DNA from: Dipodascopsis uninucleata var. uninucleata
Taxonomy: Eukaryota > Ascomycota > Lipomycetes > Lipomycetales > Lipomycetaceae
NCBI GenBank assembly: GCA_030568195.1
Contig: JAJLTO010000005.1
Location: forward strand, 124,001 to 188,000
Reading direction: 5' to 3'
DNA: 64,000 bases
This document shows, one piece after another, positions 46,508 to 57,700 of this stretch. Every line of letters begins with the position of its first letter. The stretch's first letter is position 1. The translations under genes and the position numbers were made by a program. Below the pieces are notes generated by a model. The model worked only from the letters and a program-made list of their open reading frames with translations, did not search any database and was not told where the DNA came from.

Positions 46508-47525
46508 TTTTTTGAGTAATAATTTGAACCAGCAGATCTTTGAAACAAATGTCAGTCTATAAAACTCCACAGTCATTTCCAATTCAACTTAGCACTGCGT
46601 ATCAATAGATACAACATTTCCATTTCATACATCCTCATGGCCACATACCTAGAATCCTTGAACCATATAAGTAATTTATGGGTGAATTGGGCCCGTTTTT
46701 TCAGTTCTCTATCTCGAAGGCGACTGTACTTGGATTGGAATGCGCGTATTATTCTCGAAATCTCTGACACCCTTTTAATACACACGTTACTATTATCGGG
46801 CAATAAGTAAATAATCAATCTTGCTTAACTGCGCCACTTACTCTTGGGCAACAGCAATTAGAGCTTCGTTACAATTACTTTAATGGAGTGAACGACGATA
46901 AAATTGAATTGTAGAAATCCAAAAGATTTGGAAGTTCAATCGACCGTTAACCAATCTCAATTTTCAAGGTTAAATATGTTACCCTGCCTTAAATCGCTAT
47001 GTGAGACATTTCGTATTCGGGTTCAATATTATCTGTTTCCGAGAAAATCCAGAATATAATAATATCTGATTACAGGGTAATGTTTATAGTGAACAGCTTT
47101 ACAACTGCGTACTTAAAGAACACGATATTTAAAATGAGATACGTGTACGTTTATTTTGAACAAATATATTGATACATATTGGAAGCCTACTTGTTACAAG
47201 GTGAGATTAAATATCCTGACTAAATTTGTACTGAGTATGTGACTAGTTGTGTAAAGAGTCTCCTCTTTATTTTTAATAGCTGGTGAATATTCTGAAATGT
47301 CCCATAAAACAATATTGACTACTATCAAGTTTCAGCTCATGTGTAATTGGCTTGTAGTAATATGAATGCAGGCGCCGAAGAACCTGTGGATATGTGTGTA
47401 ATTGAATCGCATATCGAAGCGAAAGCGAAACCTAAACATGCTATGGACAAGCTCGCCTTTCTCCACCTCAATTTTTGAGTTCCAATCCTAGATATCTTGG
47501 ATCTCATGGGAGCTCGTGAATAGCT
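46508..47525. other. Region between ERG4 start and the TFIIIC subunit stop
   Basis: About 1 kb, AT-rich; holds the ERG4 promoter and the 3' end of the next gene. A short plus-strand frame with ATG at 47361 (38 codons, starting MNAGAEEPVDMCV) reads rather like protein but has no support. I found no clear sterol element. Confidence 0.45.
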
Positions 47526-48111
47526 CTAAATGTTCCTACGCTCCTGAGCGCGCTTTTCGTCGATCTCGGCCATACGTTCTAACAGCGTTGGCTTTCTAGT
47601 TCGACTCTGATTTGGATTTTTCCAGTTGATGTCTTTGAGCCTGGCGCTTTCAGATTTCGCATTATCAACTTCTTCTGTTCTTACTAGCTTTCCAGGTATC
47701 AGCTTCAATTGTTGACGTGCCAAGCCGATATATTCAGCATCTATAATCACAGCATCTAGGTTAACTGCGAATTCCTAGTTAGCATCACATGTTTACTTAT
47801 CCTACCTTTTCCAAAGAACATATCAGTGCCAATCAAGTTTTCCCATCGACCTTCATAGACGCGTGATCCAACTGCAACTAGGGGTCTCTTTTCGTGCAGA
47901 TTGAGAATTTTGAAGTTATTGACATGATCTAGCGACTGTGGTGCTGATGAGAGATCGAGAGGAAGATACACAATCTGAAGGTTCTATTAGCTATATTTTT
48001 TCTAGAGTATATACTACTTGTGCATAAATCCATATACATAGCCATACCTCTTCATCATCTGCAAGGTCACCTGCGGAAATGCCTGCTGAATCGGCTGCTA
48101 TTTCATTGAAC

Positions 48112-48155
<44 letters not shown>

Positions 48156-48335
48156 TTCATCTTCATCATTTTCATCCTCTGCCTCAGCAGCATCATCCTC
48201 GTCCTCGTACTGATCGCCATCATCATTCTCTTCTACAGCGCTATCATGTTTAGCAATTCCTTCGTTTATATCGTCATCTGCCTTCTCATTGTCTATAGCT
48301 CTTTGCCGTCTGATGTGACTTTCAGTTCTGACCAT
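47526..48335 (-). CDS. TFIIIC small subunit (tau55-related / GTF3C6-Sfc7 type; two introns)
   Basis: A subunit of RNA polymerase III factor TFIIIC, which binds the internal promoters of tRNA genes. Exons are 48335-48048, 47974-47806 and 47764-47526, joining to 231 residues. Exon 2 holds the TFIIIC_sub6 domain: VYLPLDLSSAPQSL, then KRPLVAVGSRVYEGRW and ENLIGTDMFFG. The N-terminal exon is dominated by acidic residues, with about 14 aspartates in a row, which is odd for this family. The C-terminus is basic (NPNQSRTRKPTLLERMAE). An alternative acceptor for exon 3 lies 8 bases on, but the one chosen keeps the frame. It shares a 204-base divergent promoter with RRP5. Confidence 0.85.
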
Positions 48336-48462
48336 ATTTGTCTTCTTATTCTGATCTCACGATTAGCAAGAACGCTGGTTAAAATATATATATCGAAAGT
48401 TACCCTGTCTTTATTCAGGGGACAGAGCTTCTTGATTCTCCCAAAAAAAATTCATTACTGAA

Positions 48463-48473
48463 GAAATTTTTCA
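48463..48473. promoter_or_regulatory. RRPE-like element upstream of RRP5
   Basis: On the bottom strand this reads TGAAAAATTTC, ten of eleven bases of the ribosomal-RNA-processing element TGAAAAATTTT bound by Stb3 in yeast. It lies 67 bases upstream of the RRP5 ATG, in the divergent promoter shared with the TFIIIC subunit. The position fits a ribosome-biogenesis gene. Confidence 0.5.
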
Positions 48474-48539
48474 AATCATCTCGTAACAAATCGTTATAGT
48501 TTGAGACGATCTTCAAACAGCACTTGAATTAGGAATACG

Positions 48540-51482
48540 ATGGCTGCTCTCAAACGAAAACAACCATATAGGGATGGAAAAAAGCACCAGCTGAAAAAGA
48601 ATAAATTCGAGAAAAAGATATCGAAGGATAATGCAAGTGAAAAAGAAGCACCTCCTAGTCCAACTATAGTCTCAACACTGAAGAAAAATACAGATGACAT
48701 CGAAGCGTTTCCACGAGGAGGTGCATCGGTATTAACTCCTCTGGAATATAAAGAGACTATCAATGAAGCCAAAAAGGACGCTTTATTTGAGGTAATGTTG
48801 CCGTACTCTAGAATTGCTAAGTAAAACAGTCGAAACTGATAATTTTATTAGTCATCGTTGAGTGAATCGAAATCCAAGAAATCTCTTTCGGACTCTAAAT
48901 CAGATAAATTTTCGCAAAAGCGTGAGAGACTTATCAAAAAGCAGCAAAGAAATCAAAAAAAGTCGCAAAAGAATATTGATTCTATTAAGTCTAAAGTAAA
49001 GATAGAAGGTCTTACTTTCAAAAACCTTGTGCCAGGAACTCTCGTTCTCGGCCAGATTGCAGAGATCAACTCTTATGATATTGCTCTTTCTTTACCTAAC
49101 AGCTTGACAGGATATATACCAATGACAAAGATCTCCGATGAAGTTTCAGAAAAATTGGAAACTCTGCAGAATGAAATAGAGAATGATGATCAGGAAGACG
49201 ATGAAAATGATGATAGTGAAACTAAGCTGTCATCAGGTGATGTTCCTGATCTCCAGAAATATTTCAAGGTTGGACAATGGCTTCGAGGAGCTGTCAGTGA
49301 GCGAAAAGGTACAAACTTGGAGTCTAGGAATAAGAAGCATATTGAGCTATCTATTAAACCCGAAGATGTGAACACTATCGCTGGCCCTGATGATATTGTA
49401 AAAGGATTATCCGTTCAAGCATCTATTATAAGTATAGAAGACCACGGGGCGATCATGAACGTAGGCATAGATAATATGACTGGATTCATTTCCAACAAGG
49501 AGCTTGACTATGCTGGATATAAGTCATCTGATTTGCAGGTAGGACAAACTTTGTTACTTACTGTGTTAAATAAACCTAGCAATGGAAGAACTATCACTCT
49601 CACAGCAACGCCTGTCGCGAAGAACATGCCACCTGTCACTGCTGTTGAAAATGTAAATACACTTGTTCCAGGGACTTTAGTTGAAGTCATTGTGTCACAG
49701 GTTACTCATGGTGGATTGTCAGGTACTGTTGCCGGGCTGGTAGACGGTACAATTGACTTTTTCCACTGTGCGTCATACAACACTGAAAAATTCTCAGAAA
49801 AGTACAAGGATGGTCAGAAGATTAAAGCTAGAGTAGTATCTAGTCTGATATCGGATGAGAAAATAAAAATTAAGCTGTCACTTCTCTCTCATGTCATGTC
49901 ACTTTCTGATACTTCGCTAAGTAACTCTAGCATTTTGTCGTCGCGACCATTTGATGCTCTTCCTCTGGGTGAGGTTGTTCAAACTGCAAAAGTTAGATCC
50001 GTTGAGCCTAGTTTAGGTGTCTTCTTGGAAACTGGAATTGAAGGAGTACTAGGATTCGTGCACATATCTCGGCTTTCCGACAGTAGAGTCGAGGAAATAT
50101 CATCTTTATTTGGTCCTTATCGTACAGATACAATTCATACGGCCAGGGTTATAGGTTATTCATGGGCTGATGGTCTCTATATAATGTCACTTCAGGATTC
50201 AGTCCTCAACCAGAAGTACATGCAATTTGACGATGTCAAAATTGGTGATATTGTTGAGGGTGAGGTTACGAGAATCATACCATCTGGTGGTATTCTTGTC
50301 CAGATCCAGAATGGCATTGTGGGACATGTTAATGAACTTCATTTGTCTGACGTGAAAGTGCAACAACCAGAAAGAAGATTCAGACCTGGAATGAGAGTAA
50401 AATGCCGAGTTCTGTCCGTAAAATCGGACACCAAACGTATCAAATTAACATTAAAGAAATCTATGCTCAGTACTGATATCACTGTCGTTTCTACTTATGA
50501 AGGGATTGAACGAGGACAAAAACTTACTGGAAATATTATCAAGATAGTGTCTAAAGGTGCTATTATTGAATTCTTTGGAGCACTTACAGCTTTTTTGCCT
50601 ATTACTGAAATGACTGAAGCAAAGATTACGGATCCTAGAGAGAAGTTTCATGAGGGACAAACTGTGAATGTAAGAGTTGTCTCGAATCATCCAGAGTTTC
50701 GAAAAATGCGTGTCAGTTGCAAGGAACCGAAGAAACCAAAGAAGGACAAGAAAGAAAAGAAGTCAAAGTCAAAGAAACCCGACCCGAAGAAAGAGACTGA
50801 AAAGATGCAAACAGAGGAAGAGCTTGATGATGAAGACATTGCTAATTCTGAAGAAAGCGGTCAGGATTCTAGTTCAGAGCAGGACGTGACTCTTGACATT
50901 CCGGATGATGATAGTGTCGATATTAGTGGCGATGACGAAAATAAGGGCGATGACGAAAAGGAGCTCGAGGAGGATGAGGTTTTGAATATCAGCGGATTCG
51001 ATTGGGATGCTAAGAATCTTGATGAAGGACTAGATATTGACAATGCGGAAGCAATTTCAAGTGAAGAATCAGAAGATGAAGATTCTTCTGAGCGTCAGCG
51101 GAAGCGTCGTAAGAAAAGCAGCCGTCTGATCGATATTACTGGAGAATTGAATACAAAGGATCCAGAATCGGTAAACGATTTTGAGCGAATGCTACTGGGA
51201 AGCCCCAACTCGTCGTCCCTATGGATTAGATATATGGCTTTTCAGGTACAGCTTGGTGAAATCGAGAAGTCTCGGGAAATTGCTCGACGAGCGTTGAAGA
51301 CGATCAATTTCAGAGACGAAGAGCAAAAGCAGAATATCTGGATCGCACTTCTTAATTTGGAGCATAACTTTGGAACCAAAGAGACATTGGAAGAGACATT
51401 CAAAGAATCATGCATATATATGGATCCTGATGTCATGAAAAAAAAATTAAGCGTTATTCAAAAGCAGAGGGCAAAAAAATAG
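48540..51482 (+). CDS. RRP5: rRNA biogenesis protein Rrp5, unusually short (one intron)
   Basis: Rrp5 is a nucleolar RNA-binding protein needed for both 18S and 5.8S rRNA processing. Exon 1 is 48540-48791, exon 2 is 48852-51482, joined in phase, total 960 residues. The N-terminal half has about six S1 domains: about 141-262 (with an internal acidic insertion as in yeast), then from about 268, 353, 455, 547 and 640, ending near 708. A Lys-rich then acidic linker follows, then one and a half HAT/TPR repeats from about 857 ([20 protein letters not shown], then [16 protein letters not shown]). The protein stops after [17 protein letters not shown] and a Lys-rich end. Yeast Rrp5 has 1729 residues, twelve S1 domains and seven repeats, so the second half of the S1 array and most of the repeats are absent. 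I see no continuation downstream. Family identity is firm. Confidence 0.92.
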
Positions 51483-52532
51483 TTGGCAAGTTTATATATA
51501 TATATTAAATTAGGTTTGACTGAAATTTTCGTTTCTATTCGTTTCAATGTTTATCTCTAGCAGATCTGGGGAAAAAATACATTGTCACTAAATGTAGTTG
51601 AAAGAAGCCTCTTAAGTTTATTACAAATCCAGATATATTGTCTTCACATTGCCCATGAGATGTGAATCTCAAATGCATTGCAAAGTATCATTCTAGTTTT
51701 TTATTCACGCCGGGAAGTATACATATAACATACCCTAAGAGGCTTTGATCTCTGACTCGCCTAGCAGTTTCTAGTAAGGCTCTCTCACGTCCACGTTAAA
51801 CAGATATTAAATAGTGTTCGTTAGAGGTCTCATATATGAATACTGCAGGTTTTGTCTATAAAATTTATTCCTGCTAAATCTCAATGGAGTCTGTCTACAG
51901 CATAAAAATATTCAAAAGTATCGCTAAAAATTCTCGGACCCTGTAATATTAACCTACTTAATGACTAATGACAAACACAGAATTGAATGCTGCAGCACTT
52001 AAATGATGAAATAAAATGGAGAGAGAGACACGAAATATAATCATATATTATCAAACAAATTTTCTGTCATATATACCCAAAATAACAACGAATAGATCTG
52101 CTCACCTTGCGACTTCTTTTAAGGCAACCTTACTCACCTTCACAGATTGCCTCCTTCCCTCTATCCAGACTGTGCGTATTTTCCAGTCAAGTCCTCTATA
52201 AATCACGGATTCAGGCTACATAAGTGTAGGCACTAGATCATTCAGGTCTACAGGAGTAATAAGTGTTAGTACTCTGCACTTAGAATATTTGATAGCTACG
52301 ATAGTGTTGTTCGAGAGTAGTTACATCACTTTGATTGTGTAGCCTGTTTAAAAGGACTTTGATTATCAGAATACTGCCTTTGACAAAAAAGTATAATTCA
52401 GTGATTGAGGTGAGAATAGTCATATTGGTGGCCAAATAAAAAGAAATCTCACTTGTTAACATTGAGGTATTTTGTAGGGACGCGAATTACAACGTACGGC
52501 TACTAAAATTTTTCGATACGTCTTTTTAAATC
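51483..52532. other. Intergenic region RRP5 / type II membrane protein
   Basis: About 1 kb, AT-rich. I checked whether the missing Rrp5 repeats could continue here in another frame and saw nothing similar. It should hold the RRP5 3' end and the promoter of the next gene. Confidence 0.5.
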
Positions 52533-54176
52533 ATGGCGGGGAAAGAAAAGGTAGATACAGAAAAGTTATGGAGATCTTTGAGCAATCAGATGAGGAATTT
52601 TAAATTTTCACGATTGCCAAGGTTTGTTCGGCTGATAGCGGTTCTTTGTGCATTTGCTCTTTTCATCCTTATGATGACAGCACTGAGTGATACGAAAGGC
52701 TTTACATCACCAGATGGATTGATACTTCCTGGTGATCTCGATCCACCATTTTTGACTACGGCTGAAAGAAGGTGCCCTGCAAGTCAGATTAACTCCCGAA
52801 GAACTGTTTTATTGTCGGCATCGAATCCTTTTTTGACCGCAATGAGAATCAATTTCAATGGCTTGGGCCGATCAGTAGGAGCAAGCAAGGATTCCGCTGT
52901 TAACAGATATAATCCAAGTATTCTCCCGCTGCCGGCAGGTTCAAAATATCCTTACATAGGTTTCGCTAGCCAGTCAAAGGGATATACTTCCGAATTATAC
53001 GTTTGCTATTTATCTCGTGGTCAAAAAAAAATTTCAAAGCGACTTGGTCTTCAATGTGCCACAGATCCAGAGTTGGTAGCGATTGAGACCCCTGAGTCAG
53101 GAAATTGTCCTGACCATTTGTACCTCGGTCTTCGCAAGGGACCTCAGACACCCAGAGTATTTTTTGCGCCTGATGGTGCGCCTATTTTGACTTATTCTGC
53201 TAACTCTGAGTCTGATTGTATTGGTGTTTGGATGGTAGATGTTCGTTCGGTTTATCCGCCATTGATGGAAATATTCCCCAATCCTCCACTTCAATATGTG
53301 AGACCAACAGAGTTAAACCGGCCAGGATCTAAACTAGAAATGGAGCAAAACTGGGTATTTATGTTCATGAATAACAAGACTTTTATCCAGCAGGATTTAT
53401 ATCCTAGAACATACTCCTCGATAGGTTGGCAGACGAAGAATTTGGCTCCTAAGTCATTTAGCTGTGTGAACGCCTTGACTCAGAACAAAGAAAGTGCAGT
53501 CCTAAGACAAGCAACTAACACTCTCCGACTATCTCTGTGTCACTTTCCATGTACACCTACGGAAGAAAACACTGTTCTGATTTCTATTGTCCACGTGAAG
53601 TATCAAGAAGGTTACCGACCGTATTATGAGAAGAGAGTCTTGTTAACTTCAGCTACCTTCCCATTTGACATTATCGGTTACTCTCCATCGCTTTTGATAG
53701 CTGGTACCGATGAGCAGGAGCTTTTATACACAACCTCCTTGACTTGGGATTCTACACAGTCACCCAGAAAGGAGCGTGCCAACGTTTATAATCTTGATAG
53801 AAGCACTTATGCTGTCAAATCAGATGCCACGGATAGTGGCTCTTCTCATGAAGAGGAAGCTGGGAGACAGAACTCTCAAGAGAAGCCAAGTAACGAGAAG
53901 GCTCCAGCTAAGGTCAAAGTTGATAAGAGAGCTGATACTCCCGAAGAAAAAAAGCTGAAGAAGATCTTGAAAGTACAGGAAGAGCATGCGGATAAAAGCA
54001 TCTTTCGAGATTATACAGTTGAGAACCTTCAGTTGAAGGGATTTGAGAGTGATTACTATCATGGATATCTGGATGATGTTATCCTGATTGGTTTTGGAAT
54101 TGAGGATCGGGAATCTGCAGTTATAGATGTCCGAGCTGAAGAACTTGTTAAGTGCTTGATCAAATGTAACAACTAG
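52533..54176 (+). CDS. Unrecognised type II membrane protein, possibly Golgi glycosyltransferase-like
   Basis: A 547-residue protein with a short cytoplasmic start, one membrane anchor at about residues 32-52 (LIAVLCAFALFILMMTAL), and a large lumenal part. This is the layout of Golgi glycosyltransferases. The text NRYNPSILPLPAGSKYPYIG, and later VFFAPDGAPILTYS, suggest repeated beta-blades. The end reads YYHGYLDDVILIGFGIEDRE. I recall similar unnamed fungal proteins but cannot place it in a named family with confidence; fungal beta-mannosyltransferase-like proteins are one candidate. A charged, disordered insertion (Lys/Glu-rich) lies at about 415-470. Several Cys in the lumenal part would allow disulphides. 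The start is the ATG at 52533. Confidence 0.75.
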   Translation: MAGKEKVDTEKLWRSLSNQMRNFKFSRLPRFVRLIAVLCAFALFILMMTALSDTKGFTSPDGLILPGDLDPPFLTTAERRCPASQINSRRTVLLSASNPFLTAMRINFNGLGRSVGASKDSAVNRYNPSILPLPAGSKYPYIGFASQSKGYTSELYVCYLSRGQKKISKRLGLQCATDPELVAIETPESGNCPDHLYLGLRKGPQTPRVFFAPDGAPILTYSANSESDCIGVWMVDVRSVYPPLMEIFPNPPLQYVRPTELNRPGSKLEMEQNWVFMFMNNKTFIQQDLYPRTYSSIGWQTKNLAPKSFSCVNALTQNKESAVLRQATNTLRLSLCHFPCTPTEENTVLISIVHVKYQEGYRPYYEKRVLLTSATFPFDIIGYSPSLLIAGTDEQELLYTTSLTWDSTQSPRKERANVYNLDRSTYAVKSDATDSGSSHEEEAGRQNSQEKPSNEKAPAKVKVDKRADTPEEKKLKKILKVQEEHADKSIFRDYTVENLQLKGFESDYYHGYLDDVILIGFGIEDRESAVIDVRAEELVKCLIKCNN

Positions 54177-54711
54177 CATTTAGACTAGCGATCAGTGCAT
54201 TTAGCTTTCAAAATACAAGGCTTCTCTGTAGTGGCGGAGGACTATGAAATGCGGATCTTGCTTCTTTTTGATTTTCTGTATATTCATACTACACCAAATT
54301 ATAAAATTATATACTTCTAGATATTTTTCTTGTCTGTTCATCTCTAGCCTCGTTTGCCACACATGCGTTAGTGGTTTCTGTACTATCGTACTGTTCACAT
54401 CATTATAACGAAAATAATAAGAATCTTTATTTGGATATATAGCAGGTAGTAGCAAGAAGTGAAGATTATGCAACTCATGGTCAGTCAAGGCTAATTTCGC
54501 ACCTTGAAGAACCATTCTTGATTTGTGGTTGGCAAAATTTACTAATAAAATTAATATAAATATGTTTTATCGCCTACTATTAAATTTTTCTTTCGAGCTT
54601 TAAAAATTATTAATTGCTGTGTAATAGTAGTAGTTGAAATTCTAAACAAATCTCATTATGAACATCTATAACGAATAGAAAACTTAGATATGAATCAGTA
54701 GTACTAAAAAA
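54177..54711. other. Intergenic region to tRNA-Val
   Basis: AT-rich sequence. A minus-strand frame at 54201-54515 lacks support. No other feature apart from the tRNA terminator at its right edge. Confidence 0.5.
54706..54711 (-). terminator. RNA polymerase III terminator of tRNA-Val
   Basis: Six T residues on the minus strand directly follow the discriminator base of the tRNA, the standard pol III stop signal. Confidence 0.85.
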
Positions 54712-54785
54712 TGATTCGACCCAGGATCGAACTGGGGACGTTCTGCGTGTTAAGCAGATGCCATAACCAACTAGACCATCGAACC
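54712..54785 (-). tRNA. tRNA-Val(AAC)
   Basis: The 74-base sequence folds as a tRNA. The acceptor stem pairs GGTTCGA with TCGAATC (one G-U), discriminator A. The anticodon stem TCTGC/GCAGA encloses the loop TTAACAC, giving anticodon AAC for valine. The A box (TGGTCTAGTTGG) and B box (GTTCGATCC) are clear. There is no intron, and CCA is not encoded, as usual in eukaryotes. Confidence 0.97.
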
Positions 54786-57700
54786 ACAACCTGAAAGGGA
54801 TCTGTTATATTAAGTAAATAAAGGTGACTTATGGAATATAACCCTGACGAGCTGAATAGGTTTACTTAACTGACTTTTATGGTATATTTTTGATGCGAAA
54901 ATTTTTCTATAAATTTGAGGAACAGCTTTTTTATAATGTTTTTTTTCTTGATGGTCATCTTATGAATAATTTGAAATCATAGCTCTAGCTTATAGCAATT
55001 GTGATATTGCTCTGATGTTCTTTTGAACAATATGAAAGAATAAAGGTGATTTATTTACTAGTAAAAGGTGTGTTTTGATATTTCTATTCATGAAAAGATT
55101 CATGACCCCGTATAATTATCTACCGTAATAGGGGAAATTGTACTGCTATCAGCGATCTTTACATCTCAGAACAACAATGAATTTGTGATAAGATCAATGG
55201 TTTTGTTGTGATTACAGAACGACGTGATTGTTAAGTCAAAGTCTTGGACTATGCTGACAAAAGAGTTCATTCAAAGTTTCAGCCTTGTATGAACAAAACC
55301 ATTGCATGCATTTTTGGATTACTGCTTATAAGAGACAAACAGCTAACGGATAGATAGGTTCGTTCATATTATTAATTTATCGTGAGACAGGATGGGGTAC
55401 ACGTCTTAAAATTGTGTCCTGCAGACGATGGGATATGAAGATAATAACAAACGACGTGCGGTCATAATACTCATGTTGAAAACCTCTTTCGGTGTACAAA
55501 TATGAAAGATGGCGGATCCCTTTTAAGCATAATTCTTCAAATTACTGATTGTTGAGGGTTTATGAAGAGTATGTAATACTAACAGTGTTATGGAAACAGA
55601 TCTGGAAGTTAATCATTTGCAAGGATTTAATCCATTTGTATTAAGTATGTTACGTATTGTTTTTTTAAATGATCTGTATATATCAGTTGGCCACCCATGG
55701 CACGGTTCTATGACGATTTCTTATTCACACTGTGTGAGATTATCTGTGAGCACAAAAAAATTATAACTGATTTAATGACTCTGAGAATCTGCTATTAATG
55801 GCAAATTATTTGTGCTACTTACAGTACTAGATATATACTTTGTAGAAACCTTTTCTATGATGAAATTATTACTAACACTTCATTAGGCTACTGATTTTCA
55901 CACCACTTAAATATATGTATGTGCACATATCTATGTATATAATTATTATTAATGCAAAATAATAGTACAGTATTTTATTTCTCAAAGCTCACAGCAGAAT
56001 TTAACTTTTATGATTAATGTCTACATTCGTTATGTTGATGCTAGGCAATGAATTGATTGCCATTGTCACTCGTAGATTACATTGAAAGAGCTTCGTGTAT
56101 AATTGGGATGTGTCTAGCAGCTGTGCACTAGGGACGTTCGTATGCATGCAAGATAAAAAAGACCAAAACGTCCGTGATATAATGATAAGGGCTAACGCTA
56201 CGCTGAGGTTAGACCAGCCATTGCGTAGAGCACGAATTGCGGAAGCTCATCTGTTCTCTAAAGGGCACATAATTATGCAGCATCAATGAGAATGTTGATT
56301 TTGACATTATAAAAACAGACAATTATCCTGGGCAATTGGATCTGGGTAATTATATGCATGCAGAACTGCGTTTTTTGTAGCATGGGCGAATCAGCTTCAG
56401 AAATAGTAGCATAACATGTGCATTAAATCAGTTTCGGATAAAAACAATTGTTCGGGCACATCATATCGACTATGTAGGTACAGTGGAAGGCAGCACTATG
56501 CATCCCGTATAAGCAGAACTGCAATTGCATATCATAGAGAGCCATGCACTCCCGTTGGATGAACGTGTCATATGAAGGATTAATTAAAACGATTATACGA
56601 GAAAGACTCTTGAATTATATATAATACGCATACAGACTCGCATAATAAGCATTAATATCGAGAAAGTGTAATACAGGAACTTTTACGTGCGATCGTGTGC
56701 ATACAGCATAAGCTATCTCCAGGAAAACTATGCCATTTTTTATGTTTGGTGTTTAATTATCGGTAGTGACAACTTAGGACTCAACTTTCACAGTCCAGCT
56801 CGGCACATGAATAGATGCGTTTTCCAGGTTTTAAACTTGGCATGTATACGATGCAGATACTTGCATTTCATAATATCGCAGGCTACTAACAGCGAGCCGC
56901 CTAAGGGTAGAACATGAGAGCCGTCATTTTGGGATTATTATTTTACTCCATAGGGATCAAAGCGAGACTGATTGAAAGGGAGAACATATTAGATGTCGAA
57001 GTAATAAACAGTCCCAGAAACGCAGTTCCTATCCAATTACATTTAGCTATCGCTGCATCTGCTATATATTTTTTTCTCAGTAGCTGCAACGACCATTCAT
57101 CCTTGACCTACAGCTATCATAGAAACGAAGAATCCCAGCTAGCCTCGACGTCCCTAGCCAAGTCTTGTAAGGGACAGATGCACTTGATCGCGATGAGCTG
57201 TCCAGTTTAAATACTTTTCTTGGATCTTACGCAAATTAATTCAGCGCCATATAAAGTTTCCAAACCAATAGATGGTACGTGCAGGCATAACAGAGCTCAT
57301 GATATATTCCTTGACCCTCTGCATCCCAGTTTAGAAATGCAGCGAAGGTTTTAGTACTTTTAAGTGATCACTATGTCACCAGCACGTCGCAGGTGAAGCA
57401 GTGAAAGATAGGTAAAATGCATGATCCAGGAGTTAGTAACTACATTTGCCACGATGCAGGCCAGGTACCCAGCATATGAATGAAGCAAGAAACATGCTTC
57501 TAAAAAATTTCCTTAAAAAAATTAAAACAGGCAGATGAAACTAATGCGAAGCATATCACATAATACGTCCCACAAGAAATTATACTCTTTTGTCCCTGAG
57601 AACTTGCGTTTCGCCGCGAAGTTATATGCTGATAAATGACGCGGGCGCGTAATATCATCCCCCCTGAGACAAAGGAATAAGGCACATTGGAGCTTCTCGA
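54786..57700. other. AT-rich gene-free region right of tRNA-Val
   Basis: No supportable gene in about 2.9 kb. Open frames are short and unlike known proteins; the longest with an ATG is 56914-57210 (98 codons). The sequence is AT-rich with no obvious repeat family. Confidence 0.45.

Noticed and set aside
56914-57210. 98-codon frame with ATG in the second gene-poor stretch
   Set aside because: No family resemblance, no promoter signal, and a length expected by chance.
54786-57700. Search for transposons, terminal repeats or tandem satellite in the gene-poor stretch
   Set aside because: I saw no transposase or reverse-transcriptase motif, no matching terminal repeats and no tandem array by eye.
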